From: Sulfurospirillum diekertiae
Lineage (GTDB): Bacteria; Campylobacterota; Campylobacteria; Campylobacterales; Sulfurospirillaceae
Length of the DNA: 64,000 nt
Direction of reading: 5' to 3'
NCBI RefSeq assembly: GCF_002309535.1
Contig: NZ_CP023275.1
Location: 992,001 to 1,056,000, forward strand
Under the pieces are notes generated by a model. The model saw only the letters and a list, made by a program, of their open reading frames with translations. It did no database searches and was not told the DNA's origin. Position numbers and translations under genes: made by a program. Below are positions 18,199 through 26,261 of this stretch, piece by piece. How positions within the stretch are numbered: the stretch's first letter is position 1; every line of letters begins with the position of its first letter.

Positions 18199-19095
18199 TT
18201 ACGCTCCCAACATTGTTGATATTCTTTTTACATACTCTTTGGATAATTCACAATCTTTTAAACCATTTTCATTAGTATCAACACCAAGAACACGACAAGC
18301 TTCTTTTAAAGTTAATGGAAGATCAGAATAAACAGAACCACCAAGCATTGCAACAACTCTTTCAACATAAAGAAATCCAAGTTTACAACCACTTAAACCA
18401 TTTTCAGAAGTATCACAACCTAAAAGTGAGGCTATAGTTTTAATATTACTCAACTGATTAGATGATGGAGTACCACCAAAAATTTTAACAATTGGAGCGA
18501 AATCAGGATAACAACAAACAACAGGAGGCAAAACTCCATAAACCGTCCACTCATCACCCTTACAATAATAATAACCATCTATTTTATAAACTTCAGAAAT
18601 TATTTTTATAACAGTTTCACCGTCATTACCAATAAAAGCAAAAGCATCTTCAAAAGTATCAAAAACAACTAAAGCTGAATTACGGAATAAGGGATATTCC
18701 GCATTTAGATTAAAAATAACATATTTACCAAGAGCAGACAATAAATAATTATAAGACTCTTCATAACTAACACCCATAAAAGAAGTAAAATAACCCCTAA
18801 TATAATTAGTAAAAAAAGAACAAAGCATTAAACCATGTTTAGAATCTTTTAAAAAAGGATTTCCAGCACTTGGAAAACGAGAAATACCAAGACAAGAAAG
18901 TGCGGGTAGTGAATTCAAAAAACCATGAAGATAACAAAAACCAACACCATAAAAAGATGTTTTAAAGAGAGGAACATCGGAATCTAAAAAAAAACTATCA
19001 AAAATAACATCATTTTTAAGAATAGGTTTAACCCCAGTATAGGCAGGCTGAAAATAATCATATGAATCATAATATGGAATAGTAGAAGATGACAT
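18199..19095 (-). CDS. Unknown element protein with C-terminal tandem repeat, 298 aa
   Basis: A protein rich in aromatic residues, glycine and cysteine (for example SSTIPYYDSYDYFQPAYTG at the start) without a signal peptide. The last 70 residues contain two copies of a roughly 32-residue unit of the form LGxDTxENGLxxCxL...YVxRxxxMLG, separated by about 10 residues. The DTxENGL core looks like a small calcium- or ligand-binding loop. Size and place suggest a virion surface or adsorption protein. The family is unknown to me. Confidence 0.6.
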   Translation of the reverse strand: MSSSTIPYYDSYDYFQPAYTGVKPILKNDVIFDSFFLDSDVPLFKTSFYGVGFCYLHGFLNSLPALSCLGISRFPSAGNPFLKDSKHGLMLCSFFTNYIRGYFTSFMGVSYEESYNYLLSALGKYVIFNLNAEYPLFRNSALVVFDTFEDAFAFIGNDGETVIKIISEVYKIDGYYYCKGDEWTVYGVLPPVVCCYPDFAPIVKIFGGTPSSNQLSNIKTIASLLGCDTSENGLSGCKLGFLYVERVVAMLGGSVYSDLPLTLKEACRVLGVDTNENGLKDCELSKEYVKRISTMLGA

Positions 19096-19101
19096 AAAAA
19101 A

Positions 19102-19869
19102 CTACTTATTATGAACATATGCAAGAGCATTAATTAAATTCATAAATTCTTCACTTAGACCAGTTAATTTGCCGTTAGAGTCTTTTGTATACATAAAGTC
19201 GGCTGCTTTATTAAGATCGTTTACATCAAGAACGGAAGCAGTATCACGTCCAAGAATTTTCTTCATGAGAGTAGTATCCTGAGCAGTAAATGACTTTGTG
19301 AAAAGCTTAAACATTAAAGTCTCATTGTAACGTGATGCCATATTATTACCTAAGCCCATGTGGAGATTTTCACGATTATAGAGGGAGTTTTTGGTATCAG
19401 TCACAGCAGATAAAGTATCAAAAGAAGATGAATTATGATTAAATTGTGAAGTCGTTTGAGCACTAGCTTTAAAACCCTGATGATTAACGATTATCTGACC
19501 AGTGATTAAATTCTCTTGATTTGAACTTTGAAAAAAGCCCATTTTACGAAAAAGTTTAACACCTTTTAAATTTCTATATTTTGCCAAACCTTTTTTTATA
19601 GGATTAAGCAAAAGAAGAGGAATTAAAATTTCAACTTTTTCAAAAATCTTTGCAATAAGAGCTTCCTGAGCACGAACAGCATACATGATAACACCAAATA
19701 CAAGAACATTCATAGAGCTTTCAATAGCTTCTTTAATTATCGGATTATCAATATCTTTAGTAAATGCTTGAATAATCTTTTTAGACTCATCGTATCCAAC
19801 CATCATAATGATTGTTTCAAAAAATTCCTCAGCAGAATTTTTCCCAACTTGTTGAACAGTTCCCGACAT
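19102..19869 (-). CDS. Unknown element membrane-associated protein, 255 aa
   Basis: The protein has one or two hydrophobic segments around residues 50-90 (MNVLVFGVIMYAVRA and VEILIPLLLLNPI), then a basic stretch and a polar C-terminal half. GGTG precedes the start. It is the first gene of a three-gene unit driven by the promoter at 19892-19918. The GTVQQVGKN sequence near the N terminus is not a Walker A motif. It could be a membrane component of the virion; family not recognised. Confidence 0.6.
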   Translation of the reverse strand: MSGTVQQVGKNSAEEFFETIIMMVGYDESKKIIQAFTKDIDNPIIKEAIESSMNVLVFGVIMYAVRAQEALIAKIFEKVEILIPLLLLNPIKKGLAKYRNLKGVKLFRKMGFFQSSNQENLITGQIIVNHQGFKASAQTTSQFNHNSSSFDTLSAVTDTKNSLYNRENLHMGLGNNMASRYNETLMFKLFTKSFTAQDTTLMKKILGRDTASVLDVNDLNKAADFMYTKDSNGKLTGLSEEFMNLINALAYVHNK

Positions 19870-19891
19870 TTAACACCTCGTTTTTTCGAGA

Positions 19892-19918
19892 ATGTTAAAA
19901 GTATTTTTAAAATGTCAA
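19892..19918 (-). promoter_or_regulatory. Element promoter (minus strand), TTGACA-15-TAACAT
   Basis: On the minus strand TTGACATTTTA, 15-base spacer, TAACAT. It shares the TTGACATTTYA start with both promoters near 17.1 kb. A small CTCG-T6-CGAG hairpin lies in the leader between it and the start codon. Confidence 0.55.
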
Positions 19919-20007
19919 TAGAGGGGAGAGAAAAGAACGAGAGAGACGAATGTTAAAAAAAGATTAATGATAATTTAAGAATAGTAAACAGCCTAAAAAA
20001 AGGCTAT

Positions 20008-20231
20008 TTACTTAAAAGATTTATCTTTTGAAAATTGGTTGATATCTTCTTTACCACCCATCATATGATATTGTTCAATCATAATATCAGAAGAAGCGTG
20101 AGGAGGAGTATAAAAATAATACCTAATACCAATATAAGAAAAAATAACAATTAAAACATAAAAAAATAATAAATAAATTTTTCTTTTAATTCTTTTTTTT
20201 CTTTATTAGATGAAAATTGTCCTTTTATCAT
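20008..20231 (-). CDS. Small single-pass membrane protein, apparently made by -1 frameshift
   Basis: ATG 20231 has a good ribosome site (GGGGGT, 9 bases away) and overlaps the end of the 396-residue gene. In frame it stops after 26 codons. A run of eight A on the coding strand (20193-20200), reading A AAA AAA G in frame, allows a -1 slip into a longer frame. The joined product is about 74 residues: MIKGQF..., a basic stretch, a transmembrane helix (YLLFFYVLIVIFSYIGI) and a polar tail ending SKDKSFK. The second frame has no ATG, GTG or TTG start of its own before the helix. A one-base length error in the run would give the same result. Confidence 0.5.
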
Positions 20232-21396
20232 GTTGGCGTACCCCCATTCTAGTAATAAATTCAGACATAATATCAACACTACTATCATAACCAAAAATAG
20301 AGGATATATCAATAGGCGAAAATAAGTCTATATCATAATCATCTAATTCAAGATTTTTTTCATCTGTTTGATTAATAGCTGTAACTGCATTTTTAACCAA
20401 ACTAGCCTCACGAGGAGACATATCAAAAAGAACATTCTCGTCAATATCCTTAACGGTTGTTGGTGTTCTTTGATAAACTCTTGCCTCTACCTCGTTTGAT
20501 CTGTGACTAACTTCGATCTCACGAGGAGACATACCGACAACACTATCAGACTCTAAGATGGTCGTTTCGATTGGTGACTTTGCGAATTCATTAGCTTCAG
20601 CAATATATGAATTTTTGGAAGCTTCAATCTGCAACGGTGTCATACCTGAAAGGTTTGTTGCTTCGAGTACACTATTATCTAAAGCACTCGTTTTAAACTG
20701 ATAGTTTTTCATCATAGCAAGATTTTTTTGATTTAAAATTTCTTGCGCAGTCATCTTTGTGTCGCCCACTTCGGTTGTAGCTTCTTTATCTTTTTTAGCT
20801 TGATCTGCTAAATCTTTATTAAGAGTATAAGATTTATCCATAAAACCTGTAGCAATATCCATGTATTTTAATAACCCATACATGTAATCATTAAAAACAT
20901 CAAACTTCGAGCCAAAAGTAGAGGTTAATGTGCCTATAGAAGTAACCAAAGATTTAGTATTCTGAGTTAAAACAGATGGCAAAGTAGCACCACTAGGAGG
21001 AGGAACTAAAGCATCTTGTTGACGAGTAAGATAATCCTCTAATTTACCCATATTTTCCAAAGTATACTTAAGATTTTCAGCTTCTTGTTGTTTATTTTTA
21101 GCCTCTTTTAAATCATCACCTGAAGCAGTTTTCATATATTCAGACAATAAAGTATAAGCAGTACTAAAAAGATCAATAGCCACCTTTGTCTTACCTGAAA
21201 TTTTAGACATAGAAATAGCACTTTCAAGAGCAGACATCGCAACTTCTTTACTAGTAGGAAGATTAGGTCTAAAATTAGTGTTATTTACGGGCGTAGAAGA
21301 ACCCGAAGGAACTTCAACACCAGGAATAGTGGAAGGAGTAGACGGTTGAGTATCAACAGTACGATTAACCGAACCTGCACCAGACCAACCACCCAT
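20206..21396 (-). CDS. Unknown element protein with internal repeats, 396 aa
   Basis: The largest of the unrecognised element proteins. It has a Ser/Thr/Pro-rich N terminus (residues 1-45), helical middle regions and three imperfect repeats in the last third built on (G/D)M(S/T)P(R/L)-x-(I/A)E/S at a spacing of about 33 residues. Two of these share an identical 15-base coding segment. No membrane segment and no ATP-binding motif are visible. Position among the putative structural genes suggests a virion component. Confidence 0.6.
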   Translation of the reverse strand: MGGWSGAGSVNRTVDTQPSTPSTIPGVEVPSGSSTPVNNTNFRPNLPTSKEVAMSALESAISMSKISGKTKVAIDLFSTAYTLLSEYMKTASGDDLKEAKNKQQEAENLKYTLENMGKLEDYLTRQQDALVPPPSGATLPSVLTQNTKSLVTSIGTLTSTFGSKFDVFNDYMYGLLKYMDIATGFMDKSYTLNKDLADQAKKDKEATTEVGDTKMTAQEILNQKNLAMMKNYQFKTSALDNSVLEATNLSGMTPLQIEASKNSYIAEANEFAKSPIETTILESDSVVGMSPREIEVSHRSNEVEARVYQRTPTTVKDIDENVLFDMSPREASLVKNAVTAINQTDEKNLELDDYDIDLFSPIDISSIFGYDSSVDIMSEFITRMGVRQHDKRTIFI

Positions 21397-21977
21397 TATG
21401 AATCCTTTAACGTAAGCAAGAAATGAGGAGCTAAAAGAATTTTACCATTTTGAGAAAGCTTATAAATAACAGAACTACCCTGAAGATCAACAGCGGGATA
21501 AGACCATAATTGCTGAGAAGCCTCAACAACATATTCACCTTTACGAGCCGAAACAGTTACAACCGTGCCATTAGGATAAGCACCAAAATTACCATCAAGA
21601 TCAGGAACAGAAAAACCATTTGATGTGACACCACCAGTAATATGGGGAGAACTAGGTAATTTAGACATTGCAGAGGCATCAATTACAAAATCAACATATT
21701 GAAAATTTTCACCAGAAGTAAAAATAAAACTATTACGATCAGAAGAAAGAAATACTTGAAAATTAGATCCCAAAATTGTTTTTGAATAATTAAAAATATT
21801 ATCAACAAAAGAAACAACAACAAAATCTAAATATTCAAGATTATTAGTCTCCGTATTTTGCCCTTGAATAAAAAAAACTAAATCACCTAAACTAACATCA
21901 ACAGTAGTACCATCAAAAAGAGTAAAAGAAGTATTTATAGGGGCAATAGACAAAACTGCATTAGTAGGAGCATACAT
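21396..21977 (-). CDS. Unknown element protein, beta-rich, 193 aa
   Basis: A soluble protein beginning MYAPTNAVLSIAP, rich in Val, Phe, Ser and Asn with alternating hydrophobic residues typical of beta sheets. No cysteine motif or membrane segment. It ends on the start codon of the 396-residue gene. The composition and place fit a capsid or spike protein, which remains a guess. Confidence 0.6.
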   Translation of the reverse strand: MYAPTNAVLSIAPINTSFTLFDGTTVDVSLGDLVFFIQGQNTETNNLEYLDFVVVSFVDNIFNYSKTILGSNFQVFLSSDRNSFIFTSGENFQYVDFVIDASAMSKLPSSPHITGGVTSNGFSVPDLDGNFGAYPNGTVVTVSARKGEYVVEASQQLWSYPAVDLQGSSVIYKLSQNGKILLAPHFLLTLKDS

Positions 21978-21987
21978 AAAAACCCCC

Positions 21988-22317
21988 TTACTTCATAATT
22001 GCAACTGTTTTGTCAAACAGTACATCAAGAGACTGGATAGAAACAAGAACGAGTTTTAAATTATCATCGTTAACCTCTTGTTTAAGCTCTTTTTTTTGCA
22101 GATAATCTGAAAGAATTTCAGAACAACGAGTAAGACCAATAACATCATTTTTTAACACTTCGTTATTTTGAAGTGTAGTATCTTGATTAAGCGTTTCCAC
22201 CACCTGAGAAGCAACAATAAGACCACCACCAATAGCGGGGTTGAAAGCCGTAGCAACTTGACCGACACCTCTTAAAACACTAGACCAGTCGTATCCTTGT
22301 AATTTTTTTAAATCCAT
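21988..22317 (-). CDS. Unknown small element protein, 109 aa
   Basis: The N-terminal half holds a glycine-rich, moderately hydrophobic stretch (GVGQVATAFNPAIGGGLIVAS) and the C-terminal half is an amphipathic, charged helix region. It sits between the M15 peptidase and the putative structural genes. The layout resembles small phage membrane-interacting proteins or the XkdX/holin group, but no family can be named. Confidence 0.55.
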   Translation of the reverse strand: MDLKKLQGYDWSSVLRGVGQVATAFNPAIGGGLIVASQVVETLNQDTTLQNNEVLKNDVIGLTRCSEILSDYLQKKELKQEVNDDNLKLVLVSIQSLDVLFDKTVAIMK

Positions 22318-22326
22318 TTTTTTTCC

Positions 22327-22698
22327 TTATTTCATAATTATTAGTATAGGATTTGGTTTTGACAAATCCATATCACAATGAATAAACGTGTCGTAAAGCA
22401 AAACACGTTTAAAACCTACTTTTAACAGAGCCGAAACAATGCTAAATCGAACACTATCGCTAGGAGTGGAAATATCCACAGCCAAACCTTTTGTATGTGC
22501 ACTATCTGTTACACCCCCTACATCTTTATTATGTTTTTTACAACGACAACCACAGTTAATTTTAAAAGGAATATTTGCCCATTGACGAGCAGTATCCAAC
22601 ATATAAACAACATCATCATTGATATTATTAAGACCACAACCACACTTACATGTAAACTCTTCTTTTTTGAAGTGTTCAACCATTAACCAATCAATCAT
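22327..22698 (-). CDS. M15-family peptidoglycan peptidase (endolysin-like)
   Basis: A 123-residue zinc D-Ala-D-Ala carboxypeptidase-like protein of the Peptidase_M15_3 type, common in small phages. The zinc motifs SAHTKGLAVDI (H-x6-D) and FIHCDMD (H-x-D) are both present, with a cysteine-rich N-terminal part (CKCGCG, CGCRCKKHN). There is no signal peptide, so it would need a holin or lysis partner to reach the wall. The start overlaps the small 33-codon frame, whose 3' end contains the AAGGAG used here. Confidence 0.88.
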   Translation of the reverse strand: MIDWLMVEHFKKEEFTCKCGCGLNNINDDVVYMLDTARQWANIPFKINCGCRCKKHNKDVGGVTDSAHTKGLAVDISTPSDSVRFSIVSALLKVGFKRVLLYDTFIHCDMDLSKPNPILIIMK

Positions 22699-22792
22699 TT
22701 TTTAACTCCTTTAAAAATACATTTATAAGATCAGGACACAAGATAAAAAAACCTAAAATACAATCGAAATAAAAATCTTCATTTTGTTTCAT
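22691..22792 (-). CDS. Possible 33-aa hydrophobic peptide before the M15 gene
   Basis: A short frame from ATG 22792 to TGA 22691, preceded by AGGA, encodes MKQNEDFYFDCILGFF followed by a hydrophobic stretch and KELKND at the end. It fills the space between the methyltransferase stop and the peptidase start, and its 3' end overlaps the peptidase by 8 bases. It may be a lysis peptide or only a leader that couples translation. Confidence 0.4.
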   Translation of the reverse strand: MKQNEDFYFDCILGFFILCPDLINVFLKELKND

Positions 22793-22795
22793 TTT

Positions 22796-23602
22796 TTACA
22801 ATCCTATTTGTTGCTGCAAAGTCACAGCAGATTTTTGTCTATTTCTTTGCGCTCGTTTACGGCAAGAAAAATCATAATATTTACCTCGCTGCTGAGTCAC
22901 AATTCGACCGCAACCACATTCACAGATTTTATTATCCTGTTGAGTCACACTTATTCCATCCAGGTCAGTCACAGCTTTTGCAAGTGCTCTACCAATACAA
23001 AGAGGAACACCGTTACCTACAGCTCTTTTTTTACCTTGCACGTTAAAACTTTTTAAGTCGAAATCATCTTCTAAGCCTTGCAATTTACAAAGTTCTCTAA
23101 AAGAACGGCTATCATTTGCAAGTGCACAATGTTCAAATTTCTGTGATCGATCAGTCACGTTTTTTCTTTCAATTTGTAGGTATTTATTCTCTTTATGACC
23201 GAATTGAATGTGGCGCAGCCGAGTCACGTTTTCATACCAAGATTGGTTAATGTCAATTCGCTGATGTGAATATCCATCAATTTGAATATTAGGTACACCA
23301 CTCACATTTTCTAAAAGATACCAGGACGAGTCACACTCTGTGACTATACGTATAAAATTTAAAATCATTTGGTAACCGTATGAATCTTCTAAAGCCGGTC
23401 GGTCACGTTTCATAAGAGAAAAATCAGGGCAAGGAGTACCGCCAATTACTCCATCAAATTTACCTTTAACACCTGTAAAGTCACGGATATCAAAATGCTT
23501 ACCTAGAATAATGTCACCTGCACTTACAACACAAAAACCAGCTTCTTTAAATGCACGATCTAGTAAGCCAATGCCTGAACATAGAGAGAGGACTAATTGC
23601 AT
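22796..23602 (-). CDS. C5-cytosine DNA methyltransferase with C-terminal zinc-ribbon-like tail
   Basis: A 268-residue cytosine-C5 methyltransferase. Motif I (LSLCSGIGLLDRAF), the catalytic loop GGTPCPDFS, the ENV motif (WYLLENVSG) and the C-terminal AVGNGVP motif are all present, so it looks active. The last 50 residues add CECGCGRIV...FSCRKRAQRNR, a cysteine-rich basic tail. The start at ATG 23602 follows the rep stop by one base and has TTGGAG upstream; the longer frame inside rep is not used. No restriction endonuclease gene is adjacent, so it is an orphan that probably protects or marks element DNA. Confidence 0.88.
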   Translation of the reverse strand: MQLVLSLCSGIGLLDRAFKEAGFCVVSAGDIILGKHFDIRDFTGVKGKFDGVIGGTPCPDFSLMKRDRPALEDSYGYQMILNFIRIVTECDSSWYLLENVSGVPNIQIDGYSHQRIDINQSWYENVTRLRHIQFGHKENKYLQIERKNVTDRSQKFEHCALANDSRSFRELCKLQGLEDDFDLKSFNVQGKKRAVGNGVPLCIGRALAKAVTDLDGISVTQQDNKICECGCGRIVTQQRGKYYDFSCRKRAQRNRQKSAVTLQQQIGL

Positions 23603-23603
23603 T

Positions 23604-25055
23604 TTATGCTCCAATAAATTTAGAAAAATCTTGCATAAACCAATCATGAACGCCTACACCCTCGTCATGTAAAGCGTTATATGTTTGATCAATAGTGTCA
23701 AAAACACGATTCACAAAGTAATGTTTATTTTGTTGCATTTTTTCATCATCTAAATCTTTGACCTCAAAACGATTAAAACGATCTAATCGTTTGCTATAAA
23801 CGTCCTCTAAAACAGTGCTATCATGTTTAGTTTCGGTGTATTCTTTGATCTTATTCATTGCATCTTCAATGGTACATGGACGAAGATTGCCATAGTGAGA
23901 AAGAGACGTGGAAAGGAAAGCTTTAAACGCATTATGAACATAGATAAAATCTGTTGTAAATGGTTTAACATAAGTGTCAATTGCATTCGTTTTATAGTGA
24001 CCGTTAAAGGTTTCAATGACTTTCCAGAGGGGGTGCACTTCGCTACGTTTAAAACGTTGACGTACAGCTTCAACACCTAACATTTTATGAATACCATTTT
24101 TTTGAGTTTTAAAACCTAGCATTATTTCGATAGTGTCTTGATCGTTGATATCGCGCAATGAAAAATCATCTAAACAACGACCCCAAAGATTATTTAGGTT
24201 ATTAAGTATAATTTCAAAACCATCTAAAACCTGACCATCTATAACCATATTTTTAAGCTTCTCACGCCTAATCTGAAACTCAATTCTAAAAACTTCTTTT
24301 GTCTCGTCATAGTCTTTATTAGTACGCCACAAACCCTCAATGAAAGACTTGTTAGGAAATTTCTTTATCTCTTTAGTTTTATTATAAACACGCATGAGAT
24401 AATCACCACCACCTTTCATAAAACCCTGAAAAGAACGTCCGCTATAATAAGAACTATCGCAACCTATTTCATCATCATAATAACGATTATTGCGTGTACG
24501 TGTTTTTGTACGGTGAAAATCTAAGATCGTAAAGTTATAACCCTGAACATCACACTGCAAATGTATTTCACTGATCTTAATTGTGTAATGGGAGATAATA
24601 AAATCTCTTAAAAACTTATTGACTTTTTGCACGGCAGAGATATAACCGTAACGTTGTAGAAACGAGGCTCTAAATTCGACTTTACAAAATGGGTTAGGGT
24701 CTATTGTCGTAATCATTTTTTTAAGGTGAATGGTTACATCAGCGTTTTTAATAGATACGCTAAATCCTCGCACGGTAGCGGGCATAATTTGAAAGAACGC
24801 CCCACCGAATGAGTGTTGGTACTGACTAAAGCTTTTATTCTCGTTTTTTTGGCTTTGAGCTTGCATTTTAGTGGATAGAAGATCATCAAGGAGACAGTTG
24901 TAGCCTCTAACATCATCACCACTCAAAAGCTGAGAGGGGTAAAGGTGATATTTAAGTGTGTCGATGTTTTGCCAAAGTTTGACCATATTCTGCATTAAAA
25001 ACCTTTTTGAAATTTGTACCACTAAGCCCCCCTTGATAAACCATTGTGGGGGCAA
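23604..25055 (-). CDS. Rolling-circle replication initiator (Rep_trans-like)
   Basis: A 483-residue protein resembling phage/plasmid replication initiation factors of the Rep_trans (PF02486-like) group. Diagnostic stretches are FTILDFHRTKTRTR, YYSGRSFQGFMKGGGDYLMRVYNKTKEI and VFRIEFQIRREKLK; the second corresponds to the YxGSRxSxxxxRxYxK signature of the family. This implies relaxase-type nicking of a double-stranded origin and single-stranded intermediates. The family match is by eye, and the catalytic tyrosine is not assigned. The start at 25055 lies within MPPQWFIKGG; a later Met (MQNMVKLWQ) is possible. Confidence 0.75.
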   Translation of the reverse strand: MPPQWFIKGGLVVQISKRFLMQNMVKLWQNIDTLKYHLYPSQLLSGDDVRGYNCLLDDLLSTKMQAQSQKNENKSFSQYQHSFGGAFFQIMPATVRGFSVSIKNADVTIHLKKMITTIDPNPFCKVEFRASFLQRYGYISAVQKVNKFLRDFIISHYTIKISEIHLQCDVQGYNFTILDFHRTKTRTRNNRYYDDEIGCDSSYYSGRSFQGFMKGGGDYLMRVYNKTKEIKKFPNKSFIEGLWRTNKDYDETKEVFRIEFQIRREKLKNMVIDGQVLDGFEIILNNLNNLWGRCLDDFSLRDINDQDTIEIMLGFKTQKNGIHKMLGVEAVRQRFKRSEVHPLWKVIETFNGHYKTNAIDTYVKPFTTDFIYVHNAFKAFLSTSLSHYGNLRPCTIEDAMNKIKEYTETKHDSTVLEDVYSKRLDRFNRFEVKDLDDEKMQQNKHYFVNRVFDTIDQTYNALHDEGVGVHDWFMQDFSKFIGA

Positions 25056-25127
25056 AGTTTTTTTCGCTTTTTGAAGCTCTACGAATAGAAATTCAAGAAA
25101 CGAAAAGAGGGCGTTAACCCTCTTAAA

Positions 25128-25622
25128 CTAACTTACTTTTTCCCATGATTGCCAAATAGGTGAAAGAACATCTTGTCCAAAATCTTTAACGAAACCTAGT
25201 GAGCCTTTAAACATGTAAGTGCTATTTAACTCTAATTCGTTATACATTGTTTCGGATACATTTTGAACGAGCGTACCGCCTTTAAAAATAAGAGTGATTT
25301 TGTAGCGGTTAGGGTAAAAAGTAGGGTCACCCAAAGCGTCAAGAATAGGCGCACCCGTTGTTTTATCCGTTCTTTGTTTACCGTTTTGGACTTCACGTTG
25401 TGAAATTTGAGCGGAGAGGGTAACTTTGTTTGCGTTTACTTGCTCATTGTAAAGCGCCATCATTTCGTGGAATTTATCCATAGTCATTTCACCTTCACCA
25501 ACTTTTGGTGACATGTCTTTCAAACCGACGTTATTGGCTGATTCACCATTATTAACTGGTGTGTGGACTAAAACTGGAACTTCTTTTCCGTTAACGGTTT
25601 CCGTTGTTATTTTTGTATTCAT
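25128..25622 (-). CDS. Unknown element protein upstream of rep, 164 aa (candidate ssDNA-binding)
   Basis: A soluble, polar protein with a disordered N terminus and a C-terminal region with beta character (YPNRYKITLIFKGGTLVQNV...). In rolling-circle phages the gene next to rep often encodes a single-stranded DNA-binding protein, so that role is plausible, but no motif proves it. It overlaps the HTH gene by four bases (ATGA type). Confidence 0.5.
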   Translation of the reverse strand: MNTKITTETVNGKEVPVLVHTPVNNGESANNVGLKDMSPKVGEGEMTMDKFHEMMALYNEQVNANKVTLSAQISQREVQNGKQRTDKTTGAPILDALGDPTFYPNRYKITLIFKGGTLVQNVSETMYNELELNSTYMFKGSLGFVKDFGQDVLSPIWQSWEKVS

Positions 25623-25813
25623 GCGATTCTTTCCTTTAATTGTTTTTCTTTTAAATGTATATTTTGCATACGGCTAATAAAAGCCGACCTCGAAACGCCA
25701 CTCTCTCTAATAATGTCCTCTCTTGTTATAGAGCACCCATAACCACCCCTTTTAATTAAATTTAAAACGGAAGTTAAAAGCATAAAATCCGTTTGTGAAA
25801 CTTCAAATTTCAT
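25619..25813 (-). CDS. Small winged/helix-turn-helix-like regulator, 64 aa
   Basis: A 64-residue protein whose sequence SITREDIIRESGVSRSAFISRMQNI reads as a helix-turn-helix: a turn at GVS, followed by a recognition helix. It is similar in size to small phage replication regulators. It is in a chain of four-base overlaps, with the 51-codon gene before it and the 164-codon gene after it. Confidence 0.6.
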   Translation of the reverse strand: MKFEVSQTDFMLLTSVLNLIKRGGYGCSITREDIIRESGVSRSAFISRMQNIHLKEKQLKERIA

Positions 25814-25965
25814 TTAACAATCTCAACGACCCAACCAATACGATCTTCAATCGTAACGATGGGATTATTTGTATAATTACGTTTTGCACTTTTGGCAAGG
25901 TTACGAGCATCACCAAAAGCACGCCTTTGACCGATTAAAAGACCATTCACGAGAACTCTAAACAT
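25810..25965 (-). CDS. Small element protein, 51 aa
   Basis: ATG 25965 to TGA 25810 encodes MFRVLVNGLLIGQRRAF... ending WVVEIVK, a compact basic protein. It overlaps the upstream 104-codon gene by 19 bases and the downstream HTH gene by four bases (ATGA), so the operon is gapless only if this gene is real. It is shorter than common gene-finder cut-offs. Function unknown. Confidence 0.65.
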   Translation of the reverse strand: MFRVLVNGLLIGQRRAFGDARNLAKSAKRNYTNNPIVTIEDRIGWVVEIVK

Positions 25966-26261
25966 TGTTGCCCCTTTGGAACAAAAGAATTAAAACGCTT
26001 TACAATCTCCATTAATAGAATTTCAGCACTCTCAAAAGTGTCCTCAAAATTAAAAAGCTTATCAGAGTGATAGAGTTTAATATCTGCAATATGAACATGA
26101 GAGCCTTTCACATCAATGCCAAGAGAAGCGGAACGCTCATAATCATCATGATAAATTCGAAAAGAAAGTTTTAAAGCACTCAAATCTATTTCATTATCGT
26201 AAACCTCAAAAGGAAAAGGCTTAAGTTTTTTTGGAATGTTGTTAAAGACGATTTTAGGCAT
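25947..26261 (-). CDS. Unknown element protein, 104 aa
   Basis: A 104-residue soluble protein starting MPKIVFNNIPKKLKPFPFEVYDNEIDLSALKL... with no membrane segment and no motif that I recognise. Its start overlaps the recombinase stop, so it is coupled to it. Such a tight link suggests a partner or regulator of the recombinase. Confidence 0.6.
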   Translation of the reverse strand: MPKIVFNNIPKKLKPFPFEVYDNEIDLSALKLSFRIYHDDYERSASLGIDVKGSHVHIADIKLYHSDKLFNFEDTFESAEILLMEIVKRFNSFVPKGQQCLEFS

